A stretch of 64,000 nucleotides of DNA. It comes from an uncultured Saprospiraceae bacterium (GTDB lineage Bacteria > Bacteroidota > Bacteroidia > Chitinophagales > Saprospiraceae). The DNA lies in NCBI GenBank assembly GCA_937927575.1, contig CALBEE010000164.1:1-64000 (forward strand). The letters run 5' to 3'. Positions 52,571-62,292 of the stretch are shown here, in pieces. Every line of letters starts with the position of its first letter. The stretch's first letter is position 1. Made by a program: the position numbers and the translations under genes. The notes beneath the pieces were generated by a model, which saw nothing but the letters and a program-made list of their open reading frames with translations, searched no databases and was not told the origin of the DNA.

Positions 52571-52905
52571 CAGATAAGCTAGAATATAAAGACTTTATTG
52601 GATCGGTTCATTTCTCTACGAAAGATTCTGTATTTCATGGTAAATTAGAAGGGGTAAATGATTTGGTAACCTTTGAAGGTGTATCGGTAGATGAGTTGAA
52701 AAATGCATTTCATGAAGCGGTAGATGATTACATAGAATTGTGTGAAGATATTGGGAAGATTCCATTCAAATCCTTTAAAGGTTCTTTCAACGTAAGAATC
52801 ACACCTGATCTACATTCAAAAGCTTATAAAATTGCAGTTTTAAAAGGTAAATCACTAAATCAGTTCGTACAAGAAGCTATTGAACGAGAAGTGGATTCAG
52901 CTTAA
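52567..52905 (+). CDS. hicB: HicB-family antitoxin
   Basis: 112 residues starting inside the hicA stop (ATGA). N-terminal HicB fold (about 1-60; FIGSVHFSTKDSVFHGKLEG, TFEGVSVDELKNAFHEAVDD) and a C-terminal ribbon-helix-helix (about 78-108; VRITPDLHSKAYKIAVLKGK) for DNA binding and autoregulation. Together with hicA it makes a type II toxin-antitoxin operon. Confidence 0.92.
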   Translation: MTDKLEYKDFIGSVHFSTKDSVFHGKLEGVNDLVTFEGVSVDELKNAFHEAVDDYIELCEDIGKIPFKSFKGSFNVRITPDLHSKAYKIAVLKGKSLNQFVQEAIEREVDSA

Positions 52906-52950
52906 GTATCTATTCTGATAACAAATCACCTCATTATCTTAACAAGACTT

Positions 52951-52958
52951 TATCTTTG
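52951..52958 (+). promoter_or_regulatory. Possible -7 element (TATCTTTG) for the OstA-like gene
   Basis: Fits TAnnTTTG; no TTG at the usual -33 spacing. It lies 50-65 nt before the candidate starts of the OstA-like gene and just behind the hicB stop. Confidence 0.33.
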
Positions 52959-53016
52959 TACCGGATTTAAATCGGACATCTATTACGTTTATTCGTTAAC
53001 TAAATTAATAAGCCTT

Positions 53017-54858
53017 ATTAGTACATCACGGTACATACTTGCAGTCATTGCTATATTCTTGAGCTTCACTTCGTTCTCTCAGCAAGAGGAAGTGCAAGAT
53101 ACGAGCGAAACGGACCGACTGATCGTCAAGTTTGCTGAGACACGTATTACAGACCTTTCGGGTGATGATCTAGAACAAATATTTTATGGTGATGTCAAAC
53201 TGTATAAGGATAGTCTATTTATGTTTTGTGATACAGCTAAGATTATAGGAAATGATCTGTGGGCTAAAGGAAATGTGATTTTTATACAAAATGATACCAT
53301 CAGAACTTTTGCGGATAGCCTTTATTTCCATGGTGACTCTTCATTAGCTTATTTATATCATGATGTCATTCTCGAGAATGGTAGTAAAAAACTTTATAGC
53401 GATATACTAATCTATGATACTAAGACTAAAGTGGCTTCTTATCAAGATACGGCTATTATGGTCCAAGAAAAGAGTAGTCTACAGTCAGTAAGAGGATATT
53501 ATGATGTGGATAATGACCAAGCGTTCTTTTATGATGACGTATATATTGAAGGAGAGAATATGAAGATGAGAGCAGACTCTATGTCTTTTTTGACTGATGA
53601 ACAAAGGGCGATTTTTATGGGCCCAACCCGGATACAGCAGACAGATCGAGATATCTATTGTGAAAGTGGGTTTTATGATATGGATGATGAGATAGCCCTA
53701 TTCGAAAAAAATGCACAATTTGAAGAGACCGATGTCGAGGCCAATGCTCAAAGTATCAGATATACACGATCTACGGGTGATATAAGATTAGAAGGTGACG
53801 CATATTACCGAAATAAGGAAGATATCGGAACCGGTGATTTAATAACGTATAATGAGAAGTCCGAAACCGCAGAATTGGTTGGGAATGCGACTTTTGAAAA
53901 TACCAAGAGTAAAGTAGTTGGTCAAAGAATCGATTATGATAAGAAGACCGAAGCTTTTAAAGTAAAAGGACAATCCGTTATCTCTGATCCACCTTATATT
54001 ATCTCAGCCGAGTCAGTAGATTATGATAAGGCAAGTAATACTGCTTATGCGGATGGAAATGTAGAATGGCAAGATACCTCTGCCGGTATCACAATCGTGT
54101 GTGATCATCTCAATTACCAAGAATCTACAGGATATGTAAAAGCTACAAATGATAGTGGAAGACCATTAATGCAAAACATTAGCGAGGGAGATACTTTATA
54201 TCTTTCCGCAGAGGTACTGACCTCTTTCAGCGAATATGTAACGGATACATTGGGCATAACAGATACGATCAATTATTTGGTAGCAGATGATAACGTGCAA
54301 ATTATGCGACCGAGTTTACAGGCAGTATGCGACTCTTTAGTATATCAGGATAGAGACTCTCTTTTTTTATTGTTGGATGATCCAGTCGTATGGTCTGACA
54401 GTTCTCAGATTACAGGCGATACGATAGAGATATATTTAGTCAATGACAATATGGATAAGATGGAAGTCTATCCCAAAGCTTTTATGGTGAATAGTCCAGA
54501 TCTCATTTATTACAATCAGATATCTGGAAAGCGTATTACCACATCTTTTGAAGAAGGCAAATTGACTACTATGGATGTAGTAGGTAATGCAAGATCATTG
54601 TATTATATGTTGGATGACTTTAAGGCTTATATCGGAGTAAATTCTACGGAGTGTAGTAGCATTAGATTTACTTTTTTGGATAATAATATCAAGAATATAA
54701 AGTTTTTTACTAGTCCTAGATCGCAGATACTTCCCATGAGAGGTACTAATCATGAAGACATTAAGTTGGATGGGTTTAACTGGAGATTTACTGAGCGCCC
54801 AATGACTTTGGCAGACCTTAAAAGTAACCTTACTAAAGAATTAGAATTGGAGGAATAA
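53017..54858 (+). CDS. OstA-like (LptA-type) repeat protein, exported
   Basis: About 614 residues if started at ATT 53017. The usual ATG/GTG/TTG appear only at TTG 53059, inside the signal peptide (RYILAVIAIFLSFTSFSQ), which the frame continues upstream of. So a non-ATG start (ATT 53017 or ATA 53008) or a start at TTG with a shortened signal must be chosen. The body is made of several OstA/LptA-type beta-jellyroll repeats (YYDVDNDQAFFYDDVYIEG, YDMDDEIALFEKNAQFEE, KSETAELVGNATF, YADGNVEWQDTSAG). Bacteroidota OstA-like proteins are thought to function in lipopolysaccharide or envelope transport. Confidence 0.8.
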   Translation: MSTSRYILAVIAIFLSFTSFSQQEEVQDTSETDRLIVKFAETRITDLSGDDLEQIFYGDVKLYKDSLFMFCDTAKIIGNDLWAKGNVIFIQNDTIRTFADSLYFHGDSSLAYLYHDVILENGSKKLYSDILIYDTKTKVASYQDTAIMVQEKSSLQSVRGYYDVDNDQAFFYDDVYIEGENMKMRADSMSFLTDEQRAIFMGPTRIQQTDRDIYCESGFYDMDDEIALFEKNAQFEETDVEANAQSIRYTRSTGDIRLEGDAYYRNKEDIGTGDLITYNEKSETAELVGNATFENTKSKVVGQRIDYDKKTEAFKVKGQSVISDPPYIISAESVDYDKASNTAYADGNVEWQDTSAGITIVCDHLNYQESTGYVKATNDSGRPLMQNISEGDTLYLSAEVLTSFSEYVTDTLGITDTINYLVADDNVQIMRPSLQAVCDSLVYQDRDSLFLLLDDPVVWSDSSQITGDTIEIYLVNDNMDKMEVYPKAFMVNSPDLIYYNQISGKRITTSFEEGKLTTMDVVGNARSLYYMLDDFKAYIGVNSTECSSIRFTFLDNNIKNIKFFTSPRSQILPMRGTNHEDIKLDGFNWRFTERPMTLADLKSNLTKELELEE

Positions 54859-54995
54859 AAATATTTGATGCTTTAGAGTAGAGCTTGATCATTAGTATTC
54901 TAAATTTGATATTTCTTGATGAAGAGGTTTTAATATTTATATTTAATCTTGATACTATTTTTTATTTTTATTGACGAATTCATCTGTATAGAATT

Positions 54996-55748
54996 ATGAG
55001 AAATATTTTATTCCTTACTATAATTTTTGTTTTTAGTTTTCAGTTAGGGATGACACAAGATGTGGATGCTGTGATCAATGATGCAAACATTTTTACGAAG
55101 TCAGGAAAGATCGATAAAGCTATTGAAAAATTCGAGTCATTAGGCGATCATGGTTCTGCTGATATTTATTATAATTTAGGGCGACTATATCAGGAAAATG
55201 GAAACATAGCCAAAGCTGCTCTTAATTACGAAAGGGCCATTAAAGTTGAATATGGACATCATGAAGCCAATAATAATCTTTCTATAATTAGAGAAGAAAC
55301 TGACTTTGATATTATTCCTGTTGAAGAAATGTTTTTGATACGATGGTGGAAAGCGATCGCTAGATTAATGAGTGCTAATTTATGGATGATAATCAGTTTC
55401 ATTACTGCCTTGGCAATGATAGGCTCGCTATATTATTGGTGGATTGCAAATAGGCCAGAATTGAAGAAGAAAGCATTTGTGGCTACGATTATTTCTCCTG
55501 TTCTTTTATTGATAGTTATGGCTTTAGGCAATACTTCAAAATCGTTAGCGACCAATAGCAATTTTGCAGTGATTATGAATGGAGAATATGATATGCATGA
55601 AGGTGCGGATGATAGGAGTCCAATCATAAAGGATGTAGAAGCAGGTACCAAAGTACAAGTAGTAGATAGTATAGATGAGTGGATCAAAGTAGTCACTGCC
55701 GATACAGAAGCAGGTTGGCTTAAGTCTACAGAAGTAGAATTCATATAG
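54996..55748 (+). CDS. BatE-like TPR and SH3 membrane protein
   Basis: 250 residues. Signal peptide (MRNILFLTIIFVFSFQLGMT), two or three TPR units (about 30-105; GSADIYYNLGRLYQENGNIA), two membrane helices (about 128-150 and 162-178) and a C-terminal bacterial SH3 domain (about 190-250; AGTKVQVVDSIDEWIKV, AGWLKSTEVEFI). This is the architecture of BatE of the aerotolerance operon. The other Bat genes are not next to it; the MoxR/DUF58 pair is 53 kb away. Confidence 0.8.
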   Translation: MRNILFLTIIFVFSFQLGMTQDVDAVINDANIFTKSGKIDKAIEKFESLGDHGSADIYYNLGRLYQENGNIAKAALNYERAIKVEYGHHEANNNLSIIREETDFDIIPVEEMFLIRWWKAIARLMSANLWMIISFITALAMIGSLYYWWIANRPELKKKAFVATIISPVLLLIVMALGNTSKSLATNSNFAVIMNGEYDMHEGADDRSPIIKDVEAGTKVQVVDSIDEWIKVVTADTEAGWLKSTEVEFI

Positions 55749-55810
55749 TCCTCTAAACGATTAGCTTAATATTAAGGCAATATTGCCACTTTAATTTTCG
55801 TCTTGATGAG

Positions 55811-57004
55811 ATGTATAATAAACTATTTCTTTCTGTCGTCTTGATAGCCAGCTCTTTGGCTATAGTTTCAGCTCAAAATATTTATAATGGTCAAGTAATC
55901 AGCAAGAAAAATGAACCGATTGGATTTGCTCATGTATTTTTTAAAAATGACCAATCTAAAGGTACTATTACCAATGAATTAGGTGAATTTTCCATTGTAG
56001 TAACAGAACAAAATGTCCAAGATAGTTTAGTGTTTAGCGTGTTAGGGTATCATACACTTCTTGTCAATTATAAAGATGCACCTATTTATAATAATGTATT
56101 TACTTTGCTTCCTTCTTCTCTTATCATTGATGAAGTGACCATATTAAGCGATACTTATCTAAGGTATTTACTCAAAGAGGCAATTGCAAAGATTCCAGAT
56201 AATTATCCTACAGAGAAACATTTACAAAAAGCCTATTATCAAAATTATACAATTTCGGATACTACCTATGCTGAAATGATCGAGGCAGATATTACGCTCG
56301 TTACAGATGGTTATGAAAGTAAGCGTATCGAGACTAAATTAGGTCTTAATCAGTTGCGAAAATCTGAAGACAAAAGAAATCTTCCGGATCGACTTAGAAG
56401 TGATAATAATAAGTTATTTCCTGTGCTAAGAAATAATGCACTTTTTAATAGAAGCTTTTCTAAGTTTTCAGGGATGGGAAAGAATAACTCTCTGGAATCT
56501 TTTAGTCAATCCATTGATAAGATCGACGAATTACAGGTGTATGGCCAATTTGTAGATAAAGGTGATACCATTCTTACTATTAAAATTTCCGATCCATTTT
56601 TTGGAAGTATAAATAGTAAAATATTTTCTTTAGTGAGTGTCAATAAATCAGATCTCGCTATAGTCAAAGTAGTTTATGGAGACGTATGGTCGGATAAAGA
56701 TGATTTTAGTGAAGTGGTGTATAGAAAGATCAACGGTAAATACTATCCGTCTTATATTAGATCAGTGTTAGAATTTGAATTTGATCAAAAAACAAAAAAG
56801 CATTATACGAGTCATGTATTGATGTTTTATGATTTAGTGACTGGAAAGAAGAAGATGAAAAAAGTGAAGAAAGGTAAAAAGATGAAGCCAGAAAAAGGAT
56901 TGCGAAAAATGAAAATGAAAGCGGATGTTGAGTTTTGGGATTCTTTTGCTGTGCCAAGTAAAATTTCTGCGACTGACGTTTTGAGGTCTAAGGTAAAAAG
57001 ATAA
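55811..57004 (+). CDS. Carboxypeptidase-regulatory-domain exported protein
   Basis: 397 residues. Signal peptide to AIVSAQ at residue 22, then a carboxypeptidase-D regulatory-like domain (about 23-105; NGQVISKKNEPIGFAHVFF, LGEFSIVVTE, SVLGYHTL). The remainder (about 110-390) resembles the Bacteroidota DUF5686/receptor-like tail: LKEAIAKIPDNYPTEKHLQK and a long beta-rich part. The C-terminus is strongly Lys-rich (about 340-380). Function unknown. Confidence 0.78.
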   Translation: MYNKLFLSVVLIASSLAIVSAQNIYNGQVISKKNEPIGFAHVFFKNDQSKGTITNELGEFSIVVTEQNVQDSLVFSVLGYHTLLVNYKDAPIYNNVFTLLPSSLIIDEVTILSDTYLRYLLKEAIAKIPDNYPTEKHLQKAYYQNYTISDTTYAEMIEADITLVTDGYESKRIETKLGLNQLRKSEDKRNLPDRLRSDNNKLFPVLRNNALFNRSFSKFSGMGKNNSLESFSQSIDKIDELQVYGQFVDKGDTILTIKISDPFFGSINSKIFSLVSVNKSDLAIVKVVYGDVWSDKDDFSEVVYRKINGKYYPSYIRSVLEFEFDQKTKKHYTSHVLMFYDLVTGKKKMKKVKKGKKMKPEKGLRKMKMKADVEFWDSFAVPSKISATDVLRSKVKR

Positions 57005-57028
57005 TTATAGGAACGGTATAGAATTATT

Positions 57029-58109
57029 ATGAACGAATTTATTGCGAATCTTCTGGGTTGCCTCTTTGGAGTTGTTGTACTTTCTCTGCCAGTTTTTGCT
57101 ATAGCTAAATTATTTCTAACTCTTGTGGGATCGATGAGATTATCTAATAGAATACTTGATGGAATTGTAGAGTTTTGGGGAGTGTTTGGGCTTACGGCAT
57201 TTTTCTTTTTGCTTCATGAATTCAATATGGATAATGATTGTTGTAATATGTCAGCGACTTTCTCACCTTCTCATAGGTTGTCCATTGTAATTGTCATAAT
57301 GCTTTGTATGTGGGCGTTTTATATGACATGGCATAGAGATTATATTGCTCCTCCTTTGTTGGAGGTCCTTTATAATACACTCCTCGTTATAGGTGTAGTG
57401 TTAAATGTAATATTAGTTTTTCATCTTGAAGAGCCATTAGGTTTAGCGAATTTAACTATTGCTTGTTTTTTTACTTATTCGACTCATTCAAAACTTTAGA
57501 TTGCTTAGTTCTGCAATTGATCTAGAGTCTGTTTCAGGTTCAATTTTAAATAATTGGGCAAAATTTATTTTGAAACAAAACGCTTGGAGTCAGTATCCAA
57601 TATTTTTGTTTTTATGCATCCCAATTTTAGTTTTAATAGCTTGTTTGTTATTAGTTTTTGGCCAAGAACCGGACTCCATGATTAGAGCTTTTACAGATAC
57701 CTATAAGCATGGCTTTTCTCAATGGGATTATAAGTGCGACAATGTAGATTGTGGTGGTCATTATCTTTGCTCTGTTGCTGCTCAAGGCCACTCACAGGTG
57801 GTTAAGCCTATTCGATATGGCCATCGTAATGGAGGGCTTATTATTTGCAATAGACAATTGTTAATTTCGAATGCCTTTGAGGAGATGATCATGCAACGAT
57901 TTCCAAAAAGCCATAAAGTAATCAGGAAGAATTATGATATAATAGGTAATCAAGTCAAGCGTCATTACCATTTATTTTCTATCAAATGGATTTCCGATTT
58001 GGTTTATATCTTCATGAAACCATTGGAATGGATGTTTTTGATTTCGCTTTATTTGTTTGAACATAATCCAGAATCTAAAATTGCACAGCAGTATACTAGG
58101 AGGAGTTAG
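57029..58109 (+). pseudogene. DUF6688-like membrane protein split by a frameshift at a T7 run
   Basis: Two overlapping frames. The first (57029-57499, 156 residues) has four hydrophobic segments and ends shortly after the T run at 57466-57472; the second (57459-58109) takes over one base later and continues with a membrane segment and a soluble part (AFTDTYKHGFSQWDYKCDN, GGHYLCSVAAQGHS). Removing one T joins them into one protein of about 359 residues, which fits DUF6688-type proteins as I recall them. It is either a true frameshift, a slippage site or an assembly error. Confidence 0.72.
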
Positions 58110-58186
58110 TCTTCAGATAAGATGTATTATTGAGTTAGAATAGTCGAACTCAGGTTATTATATTTACCTATATATAAATACAATAC

Positions 58187-61100
58187 ATGAAAAATATATT
58201 CACTCTACTCGCTTTATTAGTATGCATAACACTTTCTGCCCAAGATGATAAGAAAAAATGGGATGTCAATCATCCACCAGGAGATTCTTCCATTACTACA
58301 ATCAAAACCGATGAAGGCACGTGGATGAGCCTGGACGTCAGTCCTGATGGTCGTACGATTGTTTTCGATATGTTAGGTGATATCTTTACAATGCCTATAA
58401 GTGGCGGTAAGGCTAAAGCAATAAGATCAGGTTTAGCCTGGGAAGTACAACCTAGGTTTAGTCCAGATGGAAAGTATATCTCTTTTACTTCCGATGTTGG
58501 AGGTGGAGATAATATTTGGTACATGAAAGCGGACGGATCTGATGCTAAACAAATAACTAAAGAGTCATTTAGATTACTCAATAATGCAACTTGGCATCCT
58601 AATGGTCAATACTTAGTGGCTCGAAAGCATTTTACTTCCAGCCGTTCATTGGGTGCCGGAGAAATGTGGCAATATCATATTACAGGTGGTGAAGGTATAC
58701 AAATTACCAAACGTAAAAACGATCAACAAGACGTAAATGAACCAGTATTTTCTCCAGATGGAAGATATTTATATTATAGTGAGGATGTCTATCCTGGTGG
58801 CTTCTTTCAATATAATAAGGACCCTAACGACCAGATTTTCGTGGTGAATAGATATGACATGGAATCTGGCAAAACGAAAAGAATTACAGGTGGTCCAGGT
58901 GGTGCATGTAGACCGCAAATTTCTAATGATGGTAAAAAACTCGCTTATGTGCGTCGAGTAAGAACCAAGTCCGTATTATTTGTACATGATCTCGCTACAG
59001 GTAGAGATTATCCATTATTTGATGGATTAAGTAAAGATCAACAAGAAGCTTGGACTGTTTTCGGAATATATACAGGATTTGATTGGATGCCTGATGACCA
59101 GCATATAATCATCTGGGGACAAGGAAAAATTCATAAAGTAAATGCGATGACGGGTGATGCTTCAGAAATACCTTTTGAAGTAGAAGTAGAGCATAAGATG
59201 ATGGAGACTTTAGAATTTCAAAATGTAGTCGATTCGGATCAGATGACCGCCAAAGTGTTGAGAGATTTAAAGACTTCACCGGATGGAAAAACTGTAGTAT
59301 TTAATGCTTTAGGTAATCTTTGGAAAGCCAATAAAAAAGGAGAAGGTTGGGGTAAACCTAAAAGACTGACTAACCATGATAATGATATAGAAGCAGAGCC
59401 TAGTTTTTCATCTGATGGTCGTAATATAGTTTTTGTAAGTTGGAATGATGAAAACCTGGGTGCCATTAAAAAAGTAGGAGTGAATGGAGGAAATGCAGTA
59501 AGTCTTACTTCAGAAAAGGGAATGTACCGAACACCATCTTTTTCGCCTGACAATCAAAAGGTCGTTTACAAACGAGATGGAGGGAATGGACATATGGGTT
59601 ATTCCTTTGCGACAGAACCAGGAATATATGAAGTTGCTGCTAACGGAGGTAAATCAACTTTAGTAACTACCGAAGGTGATTTCCCAATGTACACTGCAGA
59701 TGGAAAAGGCATATATCTTACCAAAGGAGGACATGTTTTTGGATCTATTAAAAAATCTTTCCATAGATATGATCTCGAAAAGAAAGAGTTGCAAACGCTG
59801 TTTAATACCAGTTACACAACACAATTTACACCTAGTCCTGATAATCAATGGATCGCTTTTTCAGAACTCTATAAAGTATATATTGCACCAATGCCTACGA
59901 TCGGTAAACCCATAGGCTTATCTGCTAAAACCAAGATGGTTCCGGTATCTCAGGTAGCAAGAGATGCAGGTATCAATTTGCATTGGTCAGGGGATAGTAA
60001 GGAGTTACATTGGACTTTAGGAAACGAATATTTTACTGCCCCTTTGAGAGAGCGATTTTTACATCTTGACGGAGCGGTTGATAGTATACCACCAATAGAT
60101 ACTGCCGGACAAAAAATTGAATTACTAGTTGATGTGGATAAGCCAAAAGGAACTGTCGTATTCACCAATGCTCGAATTATTACGATGGAAAATGACGAAG
60201 TAATAGAAAAGGGAACTGTAGTAGTAAGTGGTAATAAAATTGCACATGTTAGCGATGGAGATGTAAGGATTAGGATACCTGAAGGAGCTACTACAATTGA
60301 CTTAGAAGGTAAGACATTGATGCCTGGCTTGATAGATGTACATGCGCATTTGGGCGCTTTTCGCGGTGGCGTAAGTCCGCAAAAACATTGGCAATATTAT
60401 ACAAATTTGGCCTATGGTGTGACCACTACACACGATCCATCAGTGAATAGCGAAATTACGTTTGCACAATCAGAAATGGTAAGATCAGGTAAAATGGTAG
60501 GCCCAAGAATTTATTCTACGGGTACTATTTTATATGGTGCAGATGGAGACTTCAAAGCACTGATTAATAATCTGGATGACGCTAGGTCCGCCATCAGAAG
60601 AACTAAAGCTTATGGTGCCTTTTCCGTGAAGTCTTACAATCAACCAAGAAGAGAACAGAGACAGCAAGTCGTGCAGGCAGCAAGAGAAATGGGAATACGA
60701 GTAGTGCCAGAAGGAGGGTCATTTTTTCACCATAACTTGAGTATGGTAGCGGATGGTCATACGAGTGTAGAGCATAATATTCCAGTGGCACCTTTATATG
60801 ATGATGTTATTCAATTTTGGTCTTCTACTAAGACTAGTAATACACCGACATTGATCGTAAATTATGGTGGTGTCAATGGAGAATATTATTGGTATCAAAA
60901 TACTAATGTATGGGAGAAAGAAAGGCTTCTTAATTTTACTCCAAGGGCTATAATCGATAGTCGATCACGTCATAGAACTATGATTCCAGATGATGAATAT
61001 GATAATGGATATATGCTTACTTCTAGATCTTGTACTAAGCTTCAAAATGCTGGAGTAAATATTAATCTAGGTGCCCATGGACAGATACAGGGTATAGGTG

Positions 61101-61465
61101 CACATTGGGAATTGTGGATGATTCAGCAAGGTGGAATGTCCAATATGCAAGCTCTTAAAGCAGCCACTATGAATGGTGCTGAATATCTGGGAATGGAAAC
61201 TGAAATAGGATCTATTAAAGAAGGTAAATTAGCTGACTTGATAATCATTGACGGTGATCCTTTAAAGAATATACAGGATACTGAAAATGTAACACATACC
61301 ATGATCAATGGCCGATTATATGATGCGGCCACTATGAATGAAGTGGGGAATAGAACTACCGAAAGAACTAAATTTTTCTGGGAATTAGAAGGAAGTGGAA
61401 ATACTTACCCCTTCTATCAAGAAACTAATAGTTTTATGAAGCCTGTATGTCATTGCAGGATGTAA
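58187..61465 (+). CDS. Amidohydrolase with N-terminal TolB/PD40 beta-propeller
   Basis: 1092 residues. Signal peptide to SAQ at about 19; seven-bladed WD40-like PD40 repeats (about 30-620; SPDGRTIVFDMLGDIFTMPI, FSPDGKYISFTSDVGGGDNI, FSPDNQKVVYKRDG) and an amidohydrolase domain (about 655-1070; LMPGLIDVHAHLGAF with HxH, GVTTTHDPSV, HTSVEHNI, GAHGQIQGIG, KLADLIIIDGDPL). This fusion is widespread in Bacteroidota and is annotated as exported amidohydrolase or imidazolonepropionase-like; the true substrate is not known. Its metal residues appear intact. Confidence 0.92.
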   Translation: MKNIFTLLALLVCITLSAQDDKKKWDVNHPPGDSSITTIKTDEGTWMSLDVSPDGRTIVFDMLGDIFTMPISGGKAKAIRSGLAWEVQPRFSPDGKYISFTSDVGGGDNIWYMKADGSDAKQITKESFRLLNNATWHPNGQYLVARKHFTSSRSLGAGEMWQYHITGGEGIQITKRKNDQQDVNEPVFSPDGRYLYYSEDVYPGGFFQYNKDPNDQIFVVNRYDMESGKTKRITGGPGGACRPQISNDGKKLAYVRRVRTKSVLFVHDLATGRDYPLFDGLSKDQQEAWTVFGIYTGFDWMPDDQHIIIWGQGKIHKVNAMTGDASEIPFEVEVEHKMMETLEFQNVVDSDQMTAKVLRDLKTSPDGKTVVFNALGNLWKANKKGEGWGKPKRLTNHDNDIEAEPSFSSDGRNIVFVSWNDENLGAIKKVGVNGGNAVSLTSEKGMYRTPSFSPDNQKVVYKRDGGNGHMGYSFATEPGIYEVAANGGKSTLVTTEGDFPMYTADGKGIYLTKGGHVFGSIKKSFHRYDLEKKELQTLFNTSYTTQFTPSPDNQWIAFSELYKVYIAPMPTIGKPIGLSAKTKMVPVSQVARDAGINLHWSGDSKELHWTLGNEYFTAPLRERFLHLDGAVDSIPPIDTAGQKIELLVDVDKPKGTVVFTNARIITMENDEVIEKGTVVVSGNKIAHVSDGDVRIRIPEGATTIDLEGKTLMPGLIDVHAHLGAFRGGVSPQKHWQYYTNLAYGVTTTHDPSVNSEITFAQSEMVRSGKMVGPRIYSTGTILYGADGDFKALINNLDDARSAIRRTKAYGAFSVKSYNQPRREQRQQVVQAAREMGIRVVPEGGSFFHHNLSMVADGHTSVEHNIPVAPLYDDVIQFWSSTKTSNTPTLIVNYGGVNGEYYWYQNTNVWEKERLLNFTPRAIIDSRSRHRTMIPDDEYDNGYMLTSRSCTKLQNAGVNINLGAHGQIQGIGAHWELWMIQQGGMSNMQALKAATMNGAEYLGMETEIGSIKEGKLADLIIIDGDPLKNIQDTENVTHTMINGRLYDAATMNEVGNRTTERTKFFWELEGSGNTYPFYQETNSFMKPVCHCRM

Positions 61466-61491
61466 AAAAAAAGCATGACGTACTTGGAGAT

Positions 61492-61531
61492 AAAATGGTC
61501 TGAATCTATTAAGGTTTAGACCATTTTTTTT
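61492..61531. terminator. Bidirectional terminator
   Basis: AAAATGGTCT (61492-61501) and AGACCATTTT (61518-61527) pair fully, with T8 after. It separates the amidohydrolase from the convergent DUF6090-like gene. Confidence 0.87.
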
Positions 61532-61542
61532 GGATGATCTAG

Positions 61543-62130
61543 CTATAGTCTTTTAAGTAATTCAGTATAAAAGGTGATAAGATTTTCCTCGGAAATAATA
61601 ACATCATTCATAGACATGATCAGATTGGCAGCGACAGTCACCACTTCATCGTCGTTCTGAGGTATATTTTTATTTATAAATCCTGCTAGCAAACTTTTAT
61701 TATACTCATCATACTTGGATTGAAATGTATACAGGTTGTTGATGTTTTGAATCATATCTAAATCAAACTCTTGTATGATTCCAGTTTGCACCCCAGTTTG
61801 ATAAGCACTTTTACTTACAAACCCAGGACGCAACCCTTGCATCTTATATTCTTTAAACGATTGGAATGGTTCATCAGATTCGGTAATCGAAACCAAATCA
61901 TCCTTAAAGTTTTTATGATATTCGAAGTTAGGTTTTAAGCGCTCGAGATTCTGAGTCACTTCTTTTTTAATTAAAGCTTTGTATTCCGCAAATTGATTAT
62001 TCGTTTTTCTCTGCTCACTATAGTCATTCAAGGCGAAGGCAAAATATACTCCAAGCATGACTGGAATCATCTCTCTAATGAATTTCCAAAATTCGGATTT
62101 GAATTTTTGTTTTCGATTGATATTACTCAT
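61543..62130 (-). CDS. DUF6090-like membrane protein
   Basis: 195 residues. One hydrophobic segment at about 19-37 (FIREMIPVMLGVYFAFALND), a coiled coil and an alpha-helical rest. The pattern of a short basic N-terminus, one helix ending ALND and an acidic-helical tail fits DUF6090 of Bacteroidota. Function unknown. Confidence 0.65.
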   Translation of the reverse strand: MSNINRKQKFKSEFWKFIREMIPVMLGVYFAFALNDYSEQRKTNNQFAEYKALIKKEVTQNLERLKPNFEYHKNFKDDLVSITESDEPFQSFKEYKMQGLRPGFVSKSAYQTGVQTGIIQEFDLDMIQNINNLYTFQSKYDEYNKSLLAGFINKNIPQNDDEVVTVAANLIMSMNDVIISEENLITFYTELLKRL

Positions 62131-62292
62131 TTGCTAAATTGCTGGTTATCGTATAAATTTAAGTAATAATAAGAACTTGATATTTTTGATGAATTTGTCC
62201 CACAAATAGGGCTTAAATTTCGTTTGGTGTATGTTATAGGTAGGGTAAATACTTACTTACCGGTCTTATAGATAAATACAAAATCCATTATT

